Shown: piece by piece, positions 19,050 through 28,902 of the stretch
Numbering within the stretch: the stretch's first letter is position 1
Layout of the letters: each line of letters opens with the position of its first letter
NCBI GenBank assembly: GCA_003171295.1
Contig: PMYF01000907.1
Coordinates: forward strand, 1-35,579
Length of the DNA stretch: 35,579 nt
Reading direction: 5' to 3'
Origin: Acidobacteriota bacterium
Lineage (GTDB): Bacteria; Acidobacteriota; Terriglobia; UBA7540
Notes under the pieces: model-generated
The model's database searches: none
Told to the model about the DNA's origin: nothing
What the model saw: the letters and a program-made list of their open reading frames with translations, nothing else
Position numbers and translations under genes: made by a program

Positions 19050-20450
19050 TTGGCGAGGTCTACTAACAGACTGAAATTGCAACTCCGTCAATTTCTTCGA
19101 GGGGCAACTCTCATGCTCATCTTGATCCCCACTGCGGGCCGCACTGAATATCCTGGGGCAGCTCAAGCCGCGTACAACGACGGAGTTGCTCTTATTCGCC
19201 GAGGCGATGTGGATGGAGCCATCGCGCAGTTCCGGCTCGCCATCAAGATCGAGCCTAACTTTGCAGAAGCCAGAAATGCTTTGGGAGCAGCTTTGGGCCG
19301 TAAAGGTGACCCTGAGGGGTCCATCAAGGAATTGCAGGAGGCGTTGCGGCTCAGGCCCAGTTATGCTGAAGGATATTACAACCTAGGGGTCGCTCTCCTT
19401 GCAAAGGGCGACTTGGACGCGGCCGTTCGCCAGTTTCGTATTTCGTTACGGCTTGACCCCAAGCAATACAAAACCGATTATAACCTGGGAATAGCTCTGC
19501 GGCGACACGGGGACCTCGAAGGGGCCATTAAGGCATTTCGGTCAGCCCTGGAACTGGCTCCTGCTGATACGAATTCACGCTATGGATTGGCTCTGGCCTT
19601 TGAGAATCAAGGCCACTTTGAGGAGTCGGTTGAGGAAATTCGCAAGGTTGTCCAGGAACAACCCGGCTACGCGGAAGGTCACTATCATTTGGCGATAGGA
19701 CTGCGTAATAAGGGCCAAATCCCGGAGGCGGTCGATGAGCTACGCACAGCGCTCAAGTTGAAGCCCCATTATCCTGAGGCGCACAACATCCTGGGCCGGA
19801 TCCTGAAGGAGACCGGCGACCTGGCTGGGGCCGCTGGGGAGCTCCGCGCAGCGGTTGAGCAAGACGCCGGTTTTGCCGAGGCTCGCTATTACTTGGCCGT
19901 CGTTTTGCACCAAAGGGGTGACCTGGACGGAGCGCTCAAGGAATTTCGCGAGGCCGTGAGGCTGAATCCCGACTACCGCGAAGCCCATTTTGGAATGGGA
20001 GTCGTCTTAAGGAAGTTGGGTAAGCGGGAGGAGGCGGAGGCGGAATTCCATCAAGTGGAAGCACTGCAGGAGATTTCAACCCACTTACAAGCGGCCAAGC
20101 AGTCGAACGATTTGGGATACGATCTCTGGAGCCATGGAAAACCTGACGAAGCCTTGGCAGCCTTCCAGAAAGCCTCGGAAATGGACCCGAGTTTAGCGGA
20201 GGCGCGGTACAACATCGGTGTCCTCTTAGGCCAGAAGGGCCAATTGGCGGAAGCCAAGCGCGAGTTGCTTCAAGCCATCCACCTGCGGCCTGACTTTTCA
20301 CGTGCCTATTACAACTTGGGAGTCGTGCAGAAACGGCTGGGCGAAAATCAAGCGGCCCAGCAGGCTTTCGAGAAAGCGCGCGAGCTCGATCCCGCGCTGC
20401 TCGACGTCCCCTCCGGGTTCCTGGAAGCTCCACAACCTCATGCGCCGTGA
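19050..20450 (+). CDS. Secreted TPR-repeat protein
   Basis: Tandem ~34-aa TPR units (AEARNALGAALGRKGDPEGSIKELQEALRLRPSYAEGYYNLGVALLAKGD...). Apparent TTG start. Confidence 0.9.
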   Translation: MARSTNRLKLQLRQFLRGATLMLILIPTAGRTEYPGAAQAAYNDGVALIRRGDVDGAIAQFRLAIKIEPNFAEARNALGAALGRKGDPEGSIKELQEALRLRPSYAEGYYNLGVALLAKGDLDAAVRQFRISLRLDPKQYKTDYNLGIALRRHGDLEGAIKAFRSALELAPADTNSRYGLALAFENQGHFEESVEEIRKVVQEQPGYAEGHYHLAIGLRNKGQIPEAVDELRTALKLKPHYPEAHNILGRILKETGDLAGAAGELRAAVEQDAGFAEARYYLAVVLHQRGDLDGALKEFREAVRLNPDYREAHFGMGVVLRKLGKREEAEAEFHQVEALQEISTHLQAAKQSNDLGYDLWSHGKPDEALAAFQKASEMDPSLAEARYNIGVLLGQKGQLAEAKRELLQAIHLRPDFSRAYYNLGVVQKRLGENQAAQQAFEKARELDPALLDVPSGFLEAPQPHAP

Positions 20451-20484
20451 AATCCGCGGCGCACCGTCATACGGGAGACACACG

Positions 20485-21672
20485 ATGTCGCAATTCGTCA
20501 GAAGCCTCCCGAAGAGCTTCGGTCTGACGCTCTTGCTCTTGTTGATTGCCTGCGCGGCTGCCAGTTCGCAGCGAGGGACTCAGACTGGCGCGCCCGAGCT
20601 GGGTCGTGTCCGAAACCTCCTTGAGAAAGGGGAGCAGGATAGCGCCATTAAAGTCTCTCGAAAAGCAATAGCGGATCCTGTCACTGATTTGAATACCCTG
20701 CTTCAGCTTGGCCAACTTCTTGCCGAACATCAAATTCTCCCAGAGGCTCGTGCTGCGTTCACTCGCGTCCTGGAAAGAACCCCCAGGTCTTTTCCGGCGG
20801 CTTACAACTTGGGTTATGCCTACTTTCAAGAAGGCAACCTGGAACAAGCCCGAAAAAGCCTGGCGCGTTCCGTGGATTTGGATCCCGCGTCCCCTCAAGC
20901 CAACCTTCTCTTGGGGATTATCCTGGTTCGTTTGGATAAGAAACACGAAGGTCTTCTTCAACTGCAAAAGACGGAGCGGCTTGATCCCCATAATGTGGAG
21001 CTTCTGAAATTGTTGGCCATGCAGTATTCCGCGGCGGGAATGCACAAAGAAGCACTGGCTTCGCTGCGTCGAGCTCTGGCAGTCGCGGGGGCGGATCAGA
21101 ACCTTTACATTTTGCTGGTGGAGAGTTACCGGCGCGCTGCTGATTTCCAAGGCGCCCTAGAGGCAGCCAGCGAGGCTATCCAGAAGTTTCCGAACTCCTC
21201 ACGCATGAACTTCCTCTTGGGAGTTCGCCTGCAAGCGCTGGGTCGCTTGCCGGAGTCACGTCAGTACTTTCAGAAGTCCGTGTCCTTGGACCCAAACTTT
21301 GCGGACGGGTATATCGCCCTAGGCGAACTGGCACGCCGATACGGAAAAAGTCAGGAAGCGGTTTCTCTCTTGCAGAAAGCCCTGGCCCTACGGCCAGACT
21401 ATCCTGATGCCCTGCTGGAACTGGCGAAGGACTACAAGGACCTCGGCGATTTCGGGAGCGCGGAGCAGGCGCTAATCGCAGCAGTTCACAAAGATCCAGA
21501 AAACCCCACCCCCCATCTCCTGCTATCCCAGATATATTCGGCGCAGAAGAACCTCGATAAAAGCGAGAAGGAGAGGCAAATCTTTCTGGAGCTGAAACAG
21601 AGAGCCGCTTCCCACCCAAGTGCGGTCAGCGGTCAGCGAGCAGGTGCTCCTGAGCCCAGCGATGACAAATGA
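20485..21672 (+). CDS. Secreted TPR-repeat protein
   Basis: Signal peptide (FGLTLLLLLIACAAASSQ) followed by TPRs (PAAYNLGYAYFQEGNLEQARKSLARSVDLDP...). The ORF call begins at 20302 inside the preceding gene; ATG 20485 is more likely. Confidence 0.88.
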   Translation: MSQFVRSLPKSFGLTLLLLLIACAAASSQRGTQTGAPELGRVRNLLEKGEQDSAIKVSRKAIADPVTDLNTLLQLGQLLAEHQILPEARAAFTRVLERTPRSFPAAYNLGYAYFQEGNLEQARKSLARSVDLDPASPQANLLLGIILVRLDKKHEGLLQLQKTERLDPHNVELLKLLAMQYSAAGMHKEALASLRRALAVAGADQNLYILLVESYRRAADFQGALEAASEAIQKFPNSSRMNFLLGVRLQALGRLPESRQYFQKSVSLDPNFADGYIALGELARRYGKSQEAVSLLQKALALRPDYPDALLELAKDYKDLGDFGSAEQALIAAVHKDPENPTPHLLLSQIYSAQKNLDKSEKERQIFLELKQRAASHPSAVSGQRAGAPEPSDDK

Positions 21673-21771
21673 CAGCAACAACTTTCTGCGTTGGCTAGAA
21701 GAGCAAAGTGCGGTGACTGACCCTCCGCTCGGCCCGTTTGAGCGGGATAAGCCAGGCCCTCATTCTTCTGT

Positions 21772-22668
21772 TCACCACGTCTTCATAAACGGGTCACCTG
21801 CCTTGGCTCTTGCCTTGATAGTCATGTGAGCCCAATCATTGTTGGCCACCTGGGCAAAACTCCAATTGCTGAGGCCACTGGTGTGTTGGGCTAACGCTTC
21901 AAAGATACGGTGAGCAATGACGCGGTTGCCGACCCGGTTGGCGTGGACGCCGTCATAGTGGATCAACCAATCGGCGCCGCCTTCCGCCCCCCATACATCC
22001 GCCAGGATGCAGTCAAACTCCGCCGCGAGACTGCGAATGCATTCGTTGTATTGAAGGGTGAGGGCAATACTTCCTTTGCTGATGGGGGGCCAGCTCCCGT
22101 ACCCGGTCATGTAATATACGGTGGTGAGCACGGTTACGGGATTACACGCCTTCTTCACATCGCGGATAATCGTGGCCATGTCCTCACGGAAATCCTTGAT
22201 TGCCATTCCCCCTCGCATATCATTAAGACCATAGGCCAGGATAAAGAGGTCGGGTTTGAGATCGCTCACATCGGTTTTGTATCGTTCGATTGCGCTGGGT
22301 TTGGCCGATTGCCCGTACGATGGGCTGCGAGGCGAAATTGAGTTATTGGAAATCCCCTTGTTGTGATACTCCAGCGGTTTTTCTTGAATGTCATTGATGA
22401 GTCTGACCAGCACATCCGCATACCGGTCGTGTTCTGGATTTGGCAACCAGGGCCCGCCCTCGACCGTGCTCTCGCCCAGAATCACAAGACGCTTGAAGGG
22501 TTCCTTGGCAAGGTTCCGGGGCTTCTGGAAGCGTTCTGTCTGACTTTGCGGAGATGTGGAAGGGGTCTCGGCACGCAACGCACCCTCCAGTCTTGCAGCC
22601 ACAGCCATTGAACCTCCCATGCCCACCAAACCGGCGGAAGCATTCCTCAAGAAATTCCGGCGCTTCAT
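21772..22668 (-). CDS. Tat-exported SGNH/GDSL hydrolase
   Basis: MKRRNFLRNASAGLVGMGGS Tat-type signal; RLVILGESTVEGG, FILAYGLNDMRGG, YDGVHANRVGNRVIA catalytic blocks. Confidence 0.85.
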   Translation of the reverse strand: MKRRNFLRNASAGLVGMGGSMAVAARLEGALRAETPSTSPQSQTERFQKPRNLAKEPFKRLVILGESTVEGGPWLPNPEHDRYADVLVRLINDIQEKPLEYHNKGISNNSISPRSPSYGQSAKPSAIERYKTDVSDLKPDLFILAYGLNDMRGGMAIKDFREDMATIIRDVKKACNPVTVLTTVYYMTGYGSWPPISKGSIALTLQYNECIRSLAAEFDCILADVWGAEGGADWLIHYDGVHANRVGNRVIAHRIFEALAQHTSGLSNWSFAQVANNDWAHMTIKARAKAGDPFMKTW

Positions 22669-23178
22669 AATAAGCTCCTTTGTAGTTATATCTTCTGAAG
22701 TAATACTCCCAGTCACGACAAACCGGGCACTGTTCACAGGGGGGCCGCCACAGGAAGGGTGAACCTGCCCATCCTTAATAATGGCTCACCTGCGGTCGTT
22801 GGGTGACCATCGGAAGAAGCCGAGCTGGGCCGGAAGGGCGTTCGGGAATGCAGTCGGCCACACAAATGGCACGGCAACGTTCTCATACTCCGACGATTAC
22901 GCCCAGGACCAACCACCGCCCCTTGCCAGGGTGAATGAGGTGGACCTTCTCTCCAGTCCAAGTGATGGCTGCCGGTTTAGGCCACCCGCAATCTGCATGC
23001 TGCTCGTGAAGATTTAAGCGCTGCCCCCCTTACTTCGAAGGAGAGCGCACACAAGAACCCGCAAAGATGCTCCAGTCGAGATTCGCAGTGATTTGTGCTA
23101 TGCCCCACTTCTGCAAAAGTTCCTCCCCTGCGTGCATTGATCGACAGGCCCCGACGCGGTGCAAATCCGTGTTGACTG

Positions 23179-23221
23179 CCGGGCCATTCCCAAGCCAACA
23201 TTCCCCCCCCCAGTGGCCCGG
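23179..23221 (-). terminator. Possible hairpin terminator downstream of the TonB-dependent receptor
   Basis: CCGGGCCA (23179-23186) and TGGCCCGG (23214-23221) around a loop that contains a 9-C run. Confidence 0.3.
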
Positions 23222-23250
23222 GGAGGGATGTTGGAGACACTTTACCTTGG

Positions 23251-26200
23251 CTAGAACAAGTACTTCAGCGCGAATTGTATTTGTCTTGCCCCCACCACAC
23301 CTGCTGTCCCGAAGATCACCCCCGTCGCCCCGGGTATCCCTACTGTCGTATAGGGGTTTTCCAGGTTTGTGTGGTTAAGACCATCAAACAGCTCTAATCG
23401 AAACTGTATCTGCTGGTCTTCCTTAATGTGGAAGTTCTTCAGGAACGAGAAGTCGAACATTGCCGCTCCCGGACCCTGGATGATGTCTCTCCCTGCGGTC
23501 CCAAATCGATAGGGGGCGCCGACCGGGAAACAGGAGGGGTCAAACCAGAGGTTGCGGTTGGCATTACTCAGATGTCCATCGCATGTGCGGTCCGGCCGGA
23601 CTCCACCCGTGTCGACATTAGCCGTGTTTTCTGGCGAAGAAGGAGTCAGATAGAAGCCGTCGTACAAGGTCAGGATCCCCGTCGATTGCCACCCCCCCAC
23701 AACCTGGTTCGCCACGCCATGCGTGCCTCCCAGGAACCGCTTGCCGGAGCCAAACGGAAGCTCGTAGATCCAGCTTGCCACGAACCGGCGCGGAGTATGG
23801 AAGGAAGACAGTCCACGCTCGCCGGCGATGTTCTCCGGATTTTGTATAGTGGTAAGGTAAGAGCTGGAACTGTCGATCCCCTTGGCCCAGGTAAAGTGCG
23901 CGAGTAAGGTTAATCCCTGCGAAAACTGCTTTCTCACTAGCCCCGTAAGCGCGTTATAGTTTCCTGCCCCAAGATACCCGCCCGCGTAGTACGACAGATA
24001 AACGGGGGACACCGGGGCGGGATCGGCGCTGGTCGGAATCAACCCTGGGAAGGGCCGCCGCGACTGAAAATCCCCGGGCCCGGGGCGCGCCCCGTTGAAA
24101 TAAGGGTTGGCCATAAGGTGATAGGACTCTGATCCCACATAAGTCAGCGAGGCCATAAGGTTGGAGGTAACCTGGCGCTCAACGTCGAAGCTCCATTGCT
24201 GCACGGTGACGTCCTTCTGGTTTACGTCGAACGCATAACCACTGTTCGAGGCTCCCCCCAAATGCACAAACGCGTTGGTCATGTCAAAGGACGGGCCCGG
24301 CCCCCCCAGCGAAACGGGTAAGGTGTTGACAGGACCGTCTGTATACACCCAGGGCGGATTGAACTGTAGAGCTTGAAACGCGTTTTCTACAGATTTGGAG
24401 TAGAAGATCCCCGCTCCGGCCCGAACCACTGTGCGGCCATCAGCCCCCGCAGGCCGGATAACCAGACCTATCCTCGGAGCAAAGTCCTTGTGCGGCCGAG
24501 TGCAAAGGCAATTAGGGTCAATGTTAAATCCCTGGGTTCCAAGGGAGGTTCCACTCGGGGAAGTGTCCCCTCCGGTTCCCCCCAGACCCTCGACGCGCAC
24601 GATTTCATTTCCGCGTGGAATGAAGTTGGCGACCCTGCCTTGCTTCTCGTGCGTCGCGGCAAAGAACTCGTAGCGGAGTCCGATGTCGAGCGCCATCTTG
24701 AGGTTGATTTGCCACGAGTCCTGGGCAAATGCGCCGTACTGGTTGGCACGATCGTAGAATTCCTGCTGATCCTTATTGGGGATAAAGATGATCTCCCTAA
24801 CCGCCGAATCGGGATACCCCAGCAGGAAGTCACCGAACCCGTCGCCGCTGTACTGGCCGCTGAAGTCGTAGCCTCCACGCGCCTGCTCAAGGTGGCGCTG
24901 GTCCTGGTGAAAGCGCACGATGCGGCCGCCAAAGGCCATCCGGTGACGTCCCCGGACGTAGTTCAAGGTGTCGCCCAATTCATAGTGGGCATACCGGAAC
25001 ATTTCGGGCCCGCCAAATCCAATGCCCCCAGCTTGGCCATAGCCCGCGACGGTAAACGCAGGGATCCCTGCCCCGGTATGCGGTAACTGGCCAAAAGTTG
25101 GCTGATTGCCATTGAGAGGAAAGCCCAAGTCTTGTTGGCTCACGTGCGTGAAAGAGGGGTCGGACGGGTTGGGACTGTCCCATTTGTCCTGGTTATAACC
25201 GACGCGAATGTCATTGGTGACGGTGGGCTTAAAGATATGCACCCAGTGCAGGCCGATCTGCCCTGCCGTGGCATTCGTAATGTTCCTTTCGAGGGGGAGG
25301 GTTGTGAACGGGGGAATTTCAGTGAAATACTTCTCCAGATACGCACTCCCCCAAATCCGGTCGCGATCATTGGGATTGTGGTCGATCCTCGCCTGGTAGT
25401 AATTCTGAGTCGTGGGCGCCACTGGCGAAGCGACATACGTATTCCCGGGACCATTGGGAAGCGGATATTTTGCTAAGTTCATCACATTGAGCGCAATGGG
25501 GTTGATCGCCCCAGGGTCCTCGGTGTTCAGCGTGTCGAGCCGGTTGCCCGCGATGGGATCGCCTGCCTTCAGGCCGGCGCCGGGATAGTCGACGGGCGCG
25601 AGAAGTTGCACCCCCGGCAGGAGCGACGAGAGGTCACCTTGGCGCATGGTAGCCGTGGGTACATTGACCGTCGACGTCATGCCATTTCGGATCCGAGTCC
25701 CTTCATAGCTGAAGAACCCGAACGTCTTGTCCTTGATAATCGGGCCTCCCAGGGTGGCGCCGAACTGATTCTGTCGCAAGGGAGCTTTAGTTAAGGCGAA
25801 GGAGTTCCGCGCGTCAAAGATGTCGTTCCTCACAAACTCGAACGCGCTCCCATGGAACTTATTCGTCCCTCCCTTGGAAATCATCATGACCTGTCCGATT
25901 CGCCCACCCAACTCAGGCATGTAACTGTTCTGGACAATCTTGAATTCTTGAATCGCATCAATCGATGGGTATAGAAATGTCCCGCCGGTGTTGTCCTGGA
26001 TAACGCTAAAGCCATCCAGCAAGAACTCGTTGTCCTCGCCGTGGCTGCCGCCAATGCTGAAGTCGGCCGCCACAGAAAAATTCGGGGCGAAGAGCGAGGG
26101 GCAGCACGAGTTGCTCGGCACGACCGTCGGGGAAAGGAAGGCGAGTTGGGCGAAGCTGCGTCCGTCCAGAGGTAACTGGACGATCTGCCGGTTCTCAACC

Positions 26201-26667
26201 ACCTGCCCGATGGTTGCCTCGGTGGTCTGAATAAGGGCAGCAGCACCCGTCACGGTAACGTGCTGGTTGACGGACCCCACCTCGAGCTTGATGTTGACTT
26301 CCATGACTTGGCCCACTTGTAGCACGAGACCAGTCCGTAATTCTGTCTTGAATCCCTCCTTGGTGGCCGTGACAGAGTAGCTGCCCACCCTCAAGTTGGG
26401 AACGAAATACCGCCCGGCGTCATCAGATTGAATTCGGGTCGGGACGTTCGTTTCGACCTGGGTAATCTCGATCGAAGCGGCTGGTACGGCACCGCCCGAA
26501 GAATCGCTGACGAGTCCCTCAATCGTCCCCGTCGAAATCGCTTGCGACCAAGCTGGGCGCGCCAAGCCTAGAAGGATGAGAGACGCCATCAAGATGAACA
26601 TGGCGGCACGCGTCCTCTGCCGCGTTTGACGTCCGCAACTCACTAAGAAAACTGCACTTACTGGCAT
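23251..26667 (-). CDS. TonB-dependent receptor with N-terminal carboxypeptidase-regulatory-like domain (Oar-type)
   Basis: GTIEGLVSDSSGGAVPAASIEITQVETNVPTRIQSDDAGRYFVPNLRVGSYSVTATKEGFKT; plug NSYMPELGGRIGQVMMISKGGTNKFHGSAFEFVRN; 1138 aa; terminal aromatic residue. Confidence 0.95.
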   Translation of the reverse strand: MPVSAVFLVSCGRQTRQRTRAAMFILMASLILLGLARPAWSQAISTGTIEGLVSDSSGGAVPAASIEITQVETNVPTRIQSDDAGRYFVPNLRVGSYSVTATKEGFKTELRTGLVLQVGQVMEVNIKLEVGSVNQHVTVTGAAALIQTTEATIGQVVENRQIVQLPLDGRSFAQLAFLSPTVVPSNSCCPSLFAPNFSVAADFSIGGSHGEDNEFLLDGFSVIQDNTGGTFLYPSIDAIQEFKIVQNSYMPELGGRIGQVMMISKGGTNKFHGSAFEFVRNDIFDARNSFALTKAPLRQNQFGATLGGPIIKDKTFGFFSYEGTRIRNGMTSTVNVPTATMRQGDLSSLLPGVQLLAPVDYPGAGLKAGDPIAGNRLDTLNTEDPGAINPIALNVMNLAKYPLPNGPGNTYVASPVAPTTQNYYQARIDHNPNDRDRIWGSAYLEKYFTEIPPFTTLPLERNITNATAGQIGLHWVHIFKPTVTNDIRVGYNQDKWDSPNPSDPSFTHVSQQDLGFPLNGNQPTFGQLPHTGAGIPAFTVAGYGQAGGIGFGGPEMFRYAHYELGDTLNYVRGRHRMAFGGRIVRFHQDQRHLEQARGGYDFSGQYSGDGFGDFLLGYPDSAVREIIFIPNKDQQEFYDRANQYGAFAQDSWQINLKMALDIGLRYEFFAATHEKQGRVANFIPRGNEIVRVEGLGGTGGDTSPSGTSLGTQGFNIDPNCLCTRPHKDFAPRIGLVIRPAGADGRTVVRAGAGIFYSKSVENAFQALQFNPPWVYTDGPVNTLPVSLGGPGPSFDMTNAFVHLGGASNSGYAFDVNQKDVTVQQWSFDVERQVTSNLMASLTYVGSESYHLMANPYFNGARPGPGDFQSRRPFPGLIPTSADPAPVSPVYLSYYAGGYLGAGNYNALTGLVRKQFSQGLTLLAHFTWAKGIDSSSSYLTTIQNPENIAGERGLSSFHTPRRFVASWIYELPFGSGKRFLGGTHGVANQVVGGWQSTGILTLYDGFYLTPSSPENTANVDTGGVRPDRTCDGHLSNANRNLWFDPSCFPVGAPYRFGTAGRDIIQGPGAAMFDFSFLKNFHIKEDQQIQFRLELFDGLNHTNLENPYTTVGIPGATGVIFGTAGVVGARQIQFALKYLF

Positions 26668-26802
26668 AAACGCCTCCCTTACTCGCTGACGTTTTTCCCA
26701 AGACCCAAGCTATGTGAGATCAGTAAAGACAGCCGACCCGAAAGGCACCCTGTGCAAGCTCCCTTTCTACAGGATATGGGGCTTAGACAGAAGTATCTTT
26801 GC

Positions 26803-26818
26803 GTAACGTAACGGTATC
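26803..26818 (+). promoter_or_regulatory. Motif site 1, GTAACGTAACGGTATC, upstream of the TonB-dependent receptor
   Basis: Matches site 2 (33013-33028) at 13 of 16 positions on the same strand. Confidence 0.45.
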
Positions 26819-27092
26819 TCCGGGGGGATTGCCGACTTAAGTGACTGGGATTTTGGCGAGTGGGCTGTAAAATGAGTATAGATTCCAGGTTCGACAGGAC
26901 AAGACCCGCCTCAAACTCGATTCTTGCGTTGACCCCGCTGATGGCGAGGGACCGGATGCAAATACATTCACGTGCGGCAAGTGAGGCGATCTAGGGGGGT
27001 GTTTAAGTTTGCGATTCGGTCGCGCTGTAGTCCCGTCGGATGCTCAATCCCCTCACTCGCTTGTTAAACGGATTCGCACAAGGCCAAGCCCA

Positions 27093-28783
27093 TCATTTCT
27101 TTACAGCCTGCTCGTCATTCAATTTGTATATGAGTCTCTGCTGCGGGGGCTTATTCTTCTCCTGCGCACTAAGCATTTTGAACCGGTTGATGGCTTCAGC
27201 GCTTTTCTGGGTTTGGCCGACCTTCCCGTAAGCAATCGCCAGGTCCTAGTTGGCGGCGGGTGACTTGGCGTCGAGCTCAATGGCCCGGGCGAGATTTTGG
27301 ATGGCCTCAGGGTAAGAACCCCGCGCGATGAGGATTCTGCCCCAAACAGATAGACAGGAAAGAAATTAGGGTTCAGAGAGGTCGAGCTTTCCAGCAACTT
27401 CTCGATTTCAGGGAAGCGATCGGGCTGGCCGCGAAGCAGATTGAAATCAGCGTTTGCCTGGTAGCAGTAACCCTCGGCTCGAATGTCGGGGAGGTCCAGC
27501 ATCGATTCCGACAATTTCAATAAGGCCGCCCACTGACTCTCTCCTTCATAAAGCATGGCAAGCGCCCGCAGCGCTAAGGGATTCTTGGGGTCCAGCCGCA
27601 GGCTTTCTGTCAAGTATCGCTCGGCTTCTACATATTTGGATGGCCTTAAACAAGCCACGCCCAGCACGTACCGCATTCTCGCAGAGGCAGGAAACCTCTC
27701 CAGGGCTGGTTCCAGCAACAGGATAGCTGCGTCAGCTGTGTTGTAGTCGATAAAAACCTGTGCAAGCTGGAGGTAGTAATCTTCATTCCCCGGATCAAGG
27801 TGAATCGCTTGCTGGACTTCGGCGACGGCGCGCGGACCGTCCTTCAATTGGTAATGGCAAGCGCCTGCCATCGAGTGAAGCGAGGCTGAGCTGGGAACAG
27901 ATTCGAGTGCAACGCCCACCAGACACAAAACCTCGGTGTATTTCCCTGCGTCAAAATTATCCTCACTCAACGCTACGATTTGGTCCCGTAAAGCCGTTTC
28001 GCCCCTCACTGCGGCTATGAGGCTTTTCTGCGCCTCTTTGCATTTGCGGCAATCAAGAAATATAAGTCCCAACTGCATATCCAGCCGGGGGTTCCACCCT
28101 TTGAGGTGTAGCGCTGCCTAGCTGTAACGCACAGCTTCAGTAAGTTGGCCGGCTTGAGTGAGAGCTCGGACCAGGCCAGGCAAGTTTGACGGTTCATGAT
28201 TGGATAGATCGTAGGCTTTCTTAAGGGGTCCGACAGCCGCCGCCGGATTCTTCCCCTGCAACTCGGCATGGCCAAGGCCGGAGAGAGCAGGCACAGATCT
28301 GGGGTTCAGCTCGATCGCTCTTTTGAACTCTGCGATCCCTTCAGGAATCTTGCCGCGGGCCGTGTAATTGGCTCCGAGATTGATATGCGCTTCAACAAAG
28401 CCAGGATTGATCTTCAGCGCTTCCTGAAAGGCCTGTATGGCGTTTTCCCGTTGGCCCAATCCTTCATAGCAGATGCCGATGGAGTTAAGGCCTTGGTAGA
28501 AGTTGGGGGCCTGCGCGACAATGGCTTGAAGACCGCATAGGGCGCCGCGGAAGTCTCCCTGCTCAATCTGGGCAACGGCCTTCTTGTACTGTTCAATTAT
28601 GTGTTCCTCTACGGGCGTGTGCGAGTATGCCGTGGGCAACTGTGTAATTAGACAACCCAAAACAACCACACGCAGGAGCCCCCAAGTCAGCCTCGCGGGT
28701 ATCTCTCTTCGAGTCACCACTCCTCTGAGCCCCCCACAGGCCAGCCCACAAGAGAATAGACAGAGGGTCGGAACTACCTGCAT
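27093..28783 (-). pseudogene. Secreted TPR protein pseudogene (two nonsense codons and one frameshift)
   Basis: ORFs 28118-28783 and 27119-28078 share one frame, separated by TAG (28118-28120). Frameshift in GCCCCAAACAG (~27339-27349), after which the restored frame reads RILIARGSYPEAIQNLARAIELDAKSPAAN*DLAIAYGKVGQTQKSAEAINRFKMLSAQEKNKPPQQRLIYKLNDEQAVKK*, with a TAG at 27246-27248. Confidence 0.85.
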
Positions 28784-28902
28784 GTTGGCCTATACCCACT
28801 TACATCAGTTCGGCGGACTGACTTGATCGCACCATTCTTGCGACCTTGAGTGCAGATCGAATCAGCGAACGATCTTGAAGTTTGGGCGCCTGCTGTCAAG
28901 AC

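Noticed and set aside
24373-25086. 237-aa plus-strand ORF
   Set aside because: Antisense to the TonB-dependent receptor; no recognisable domain.
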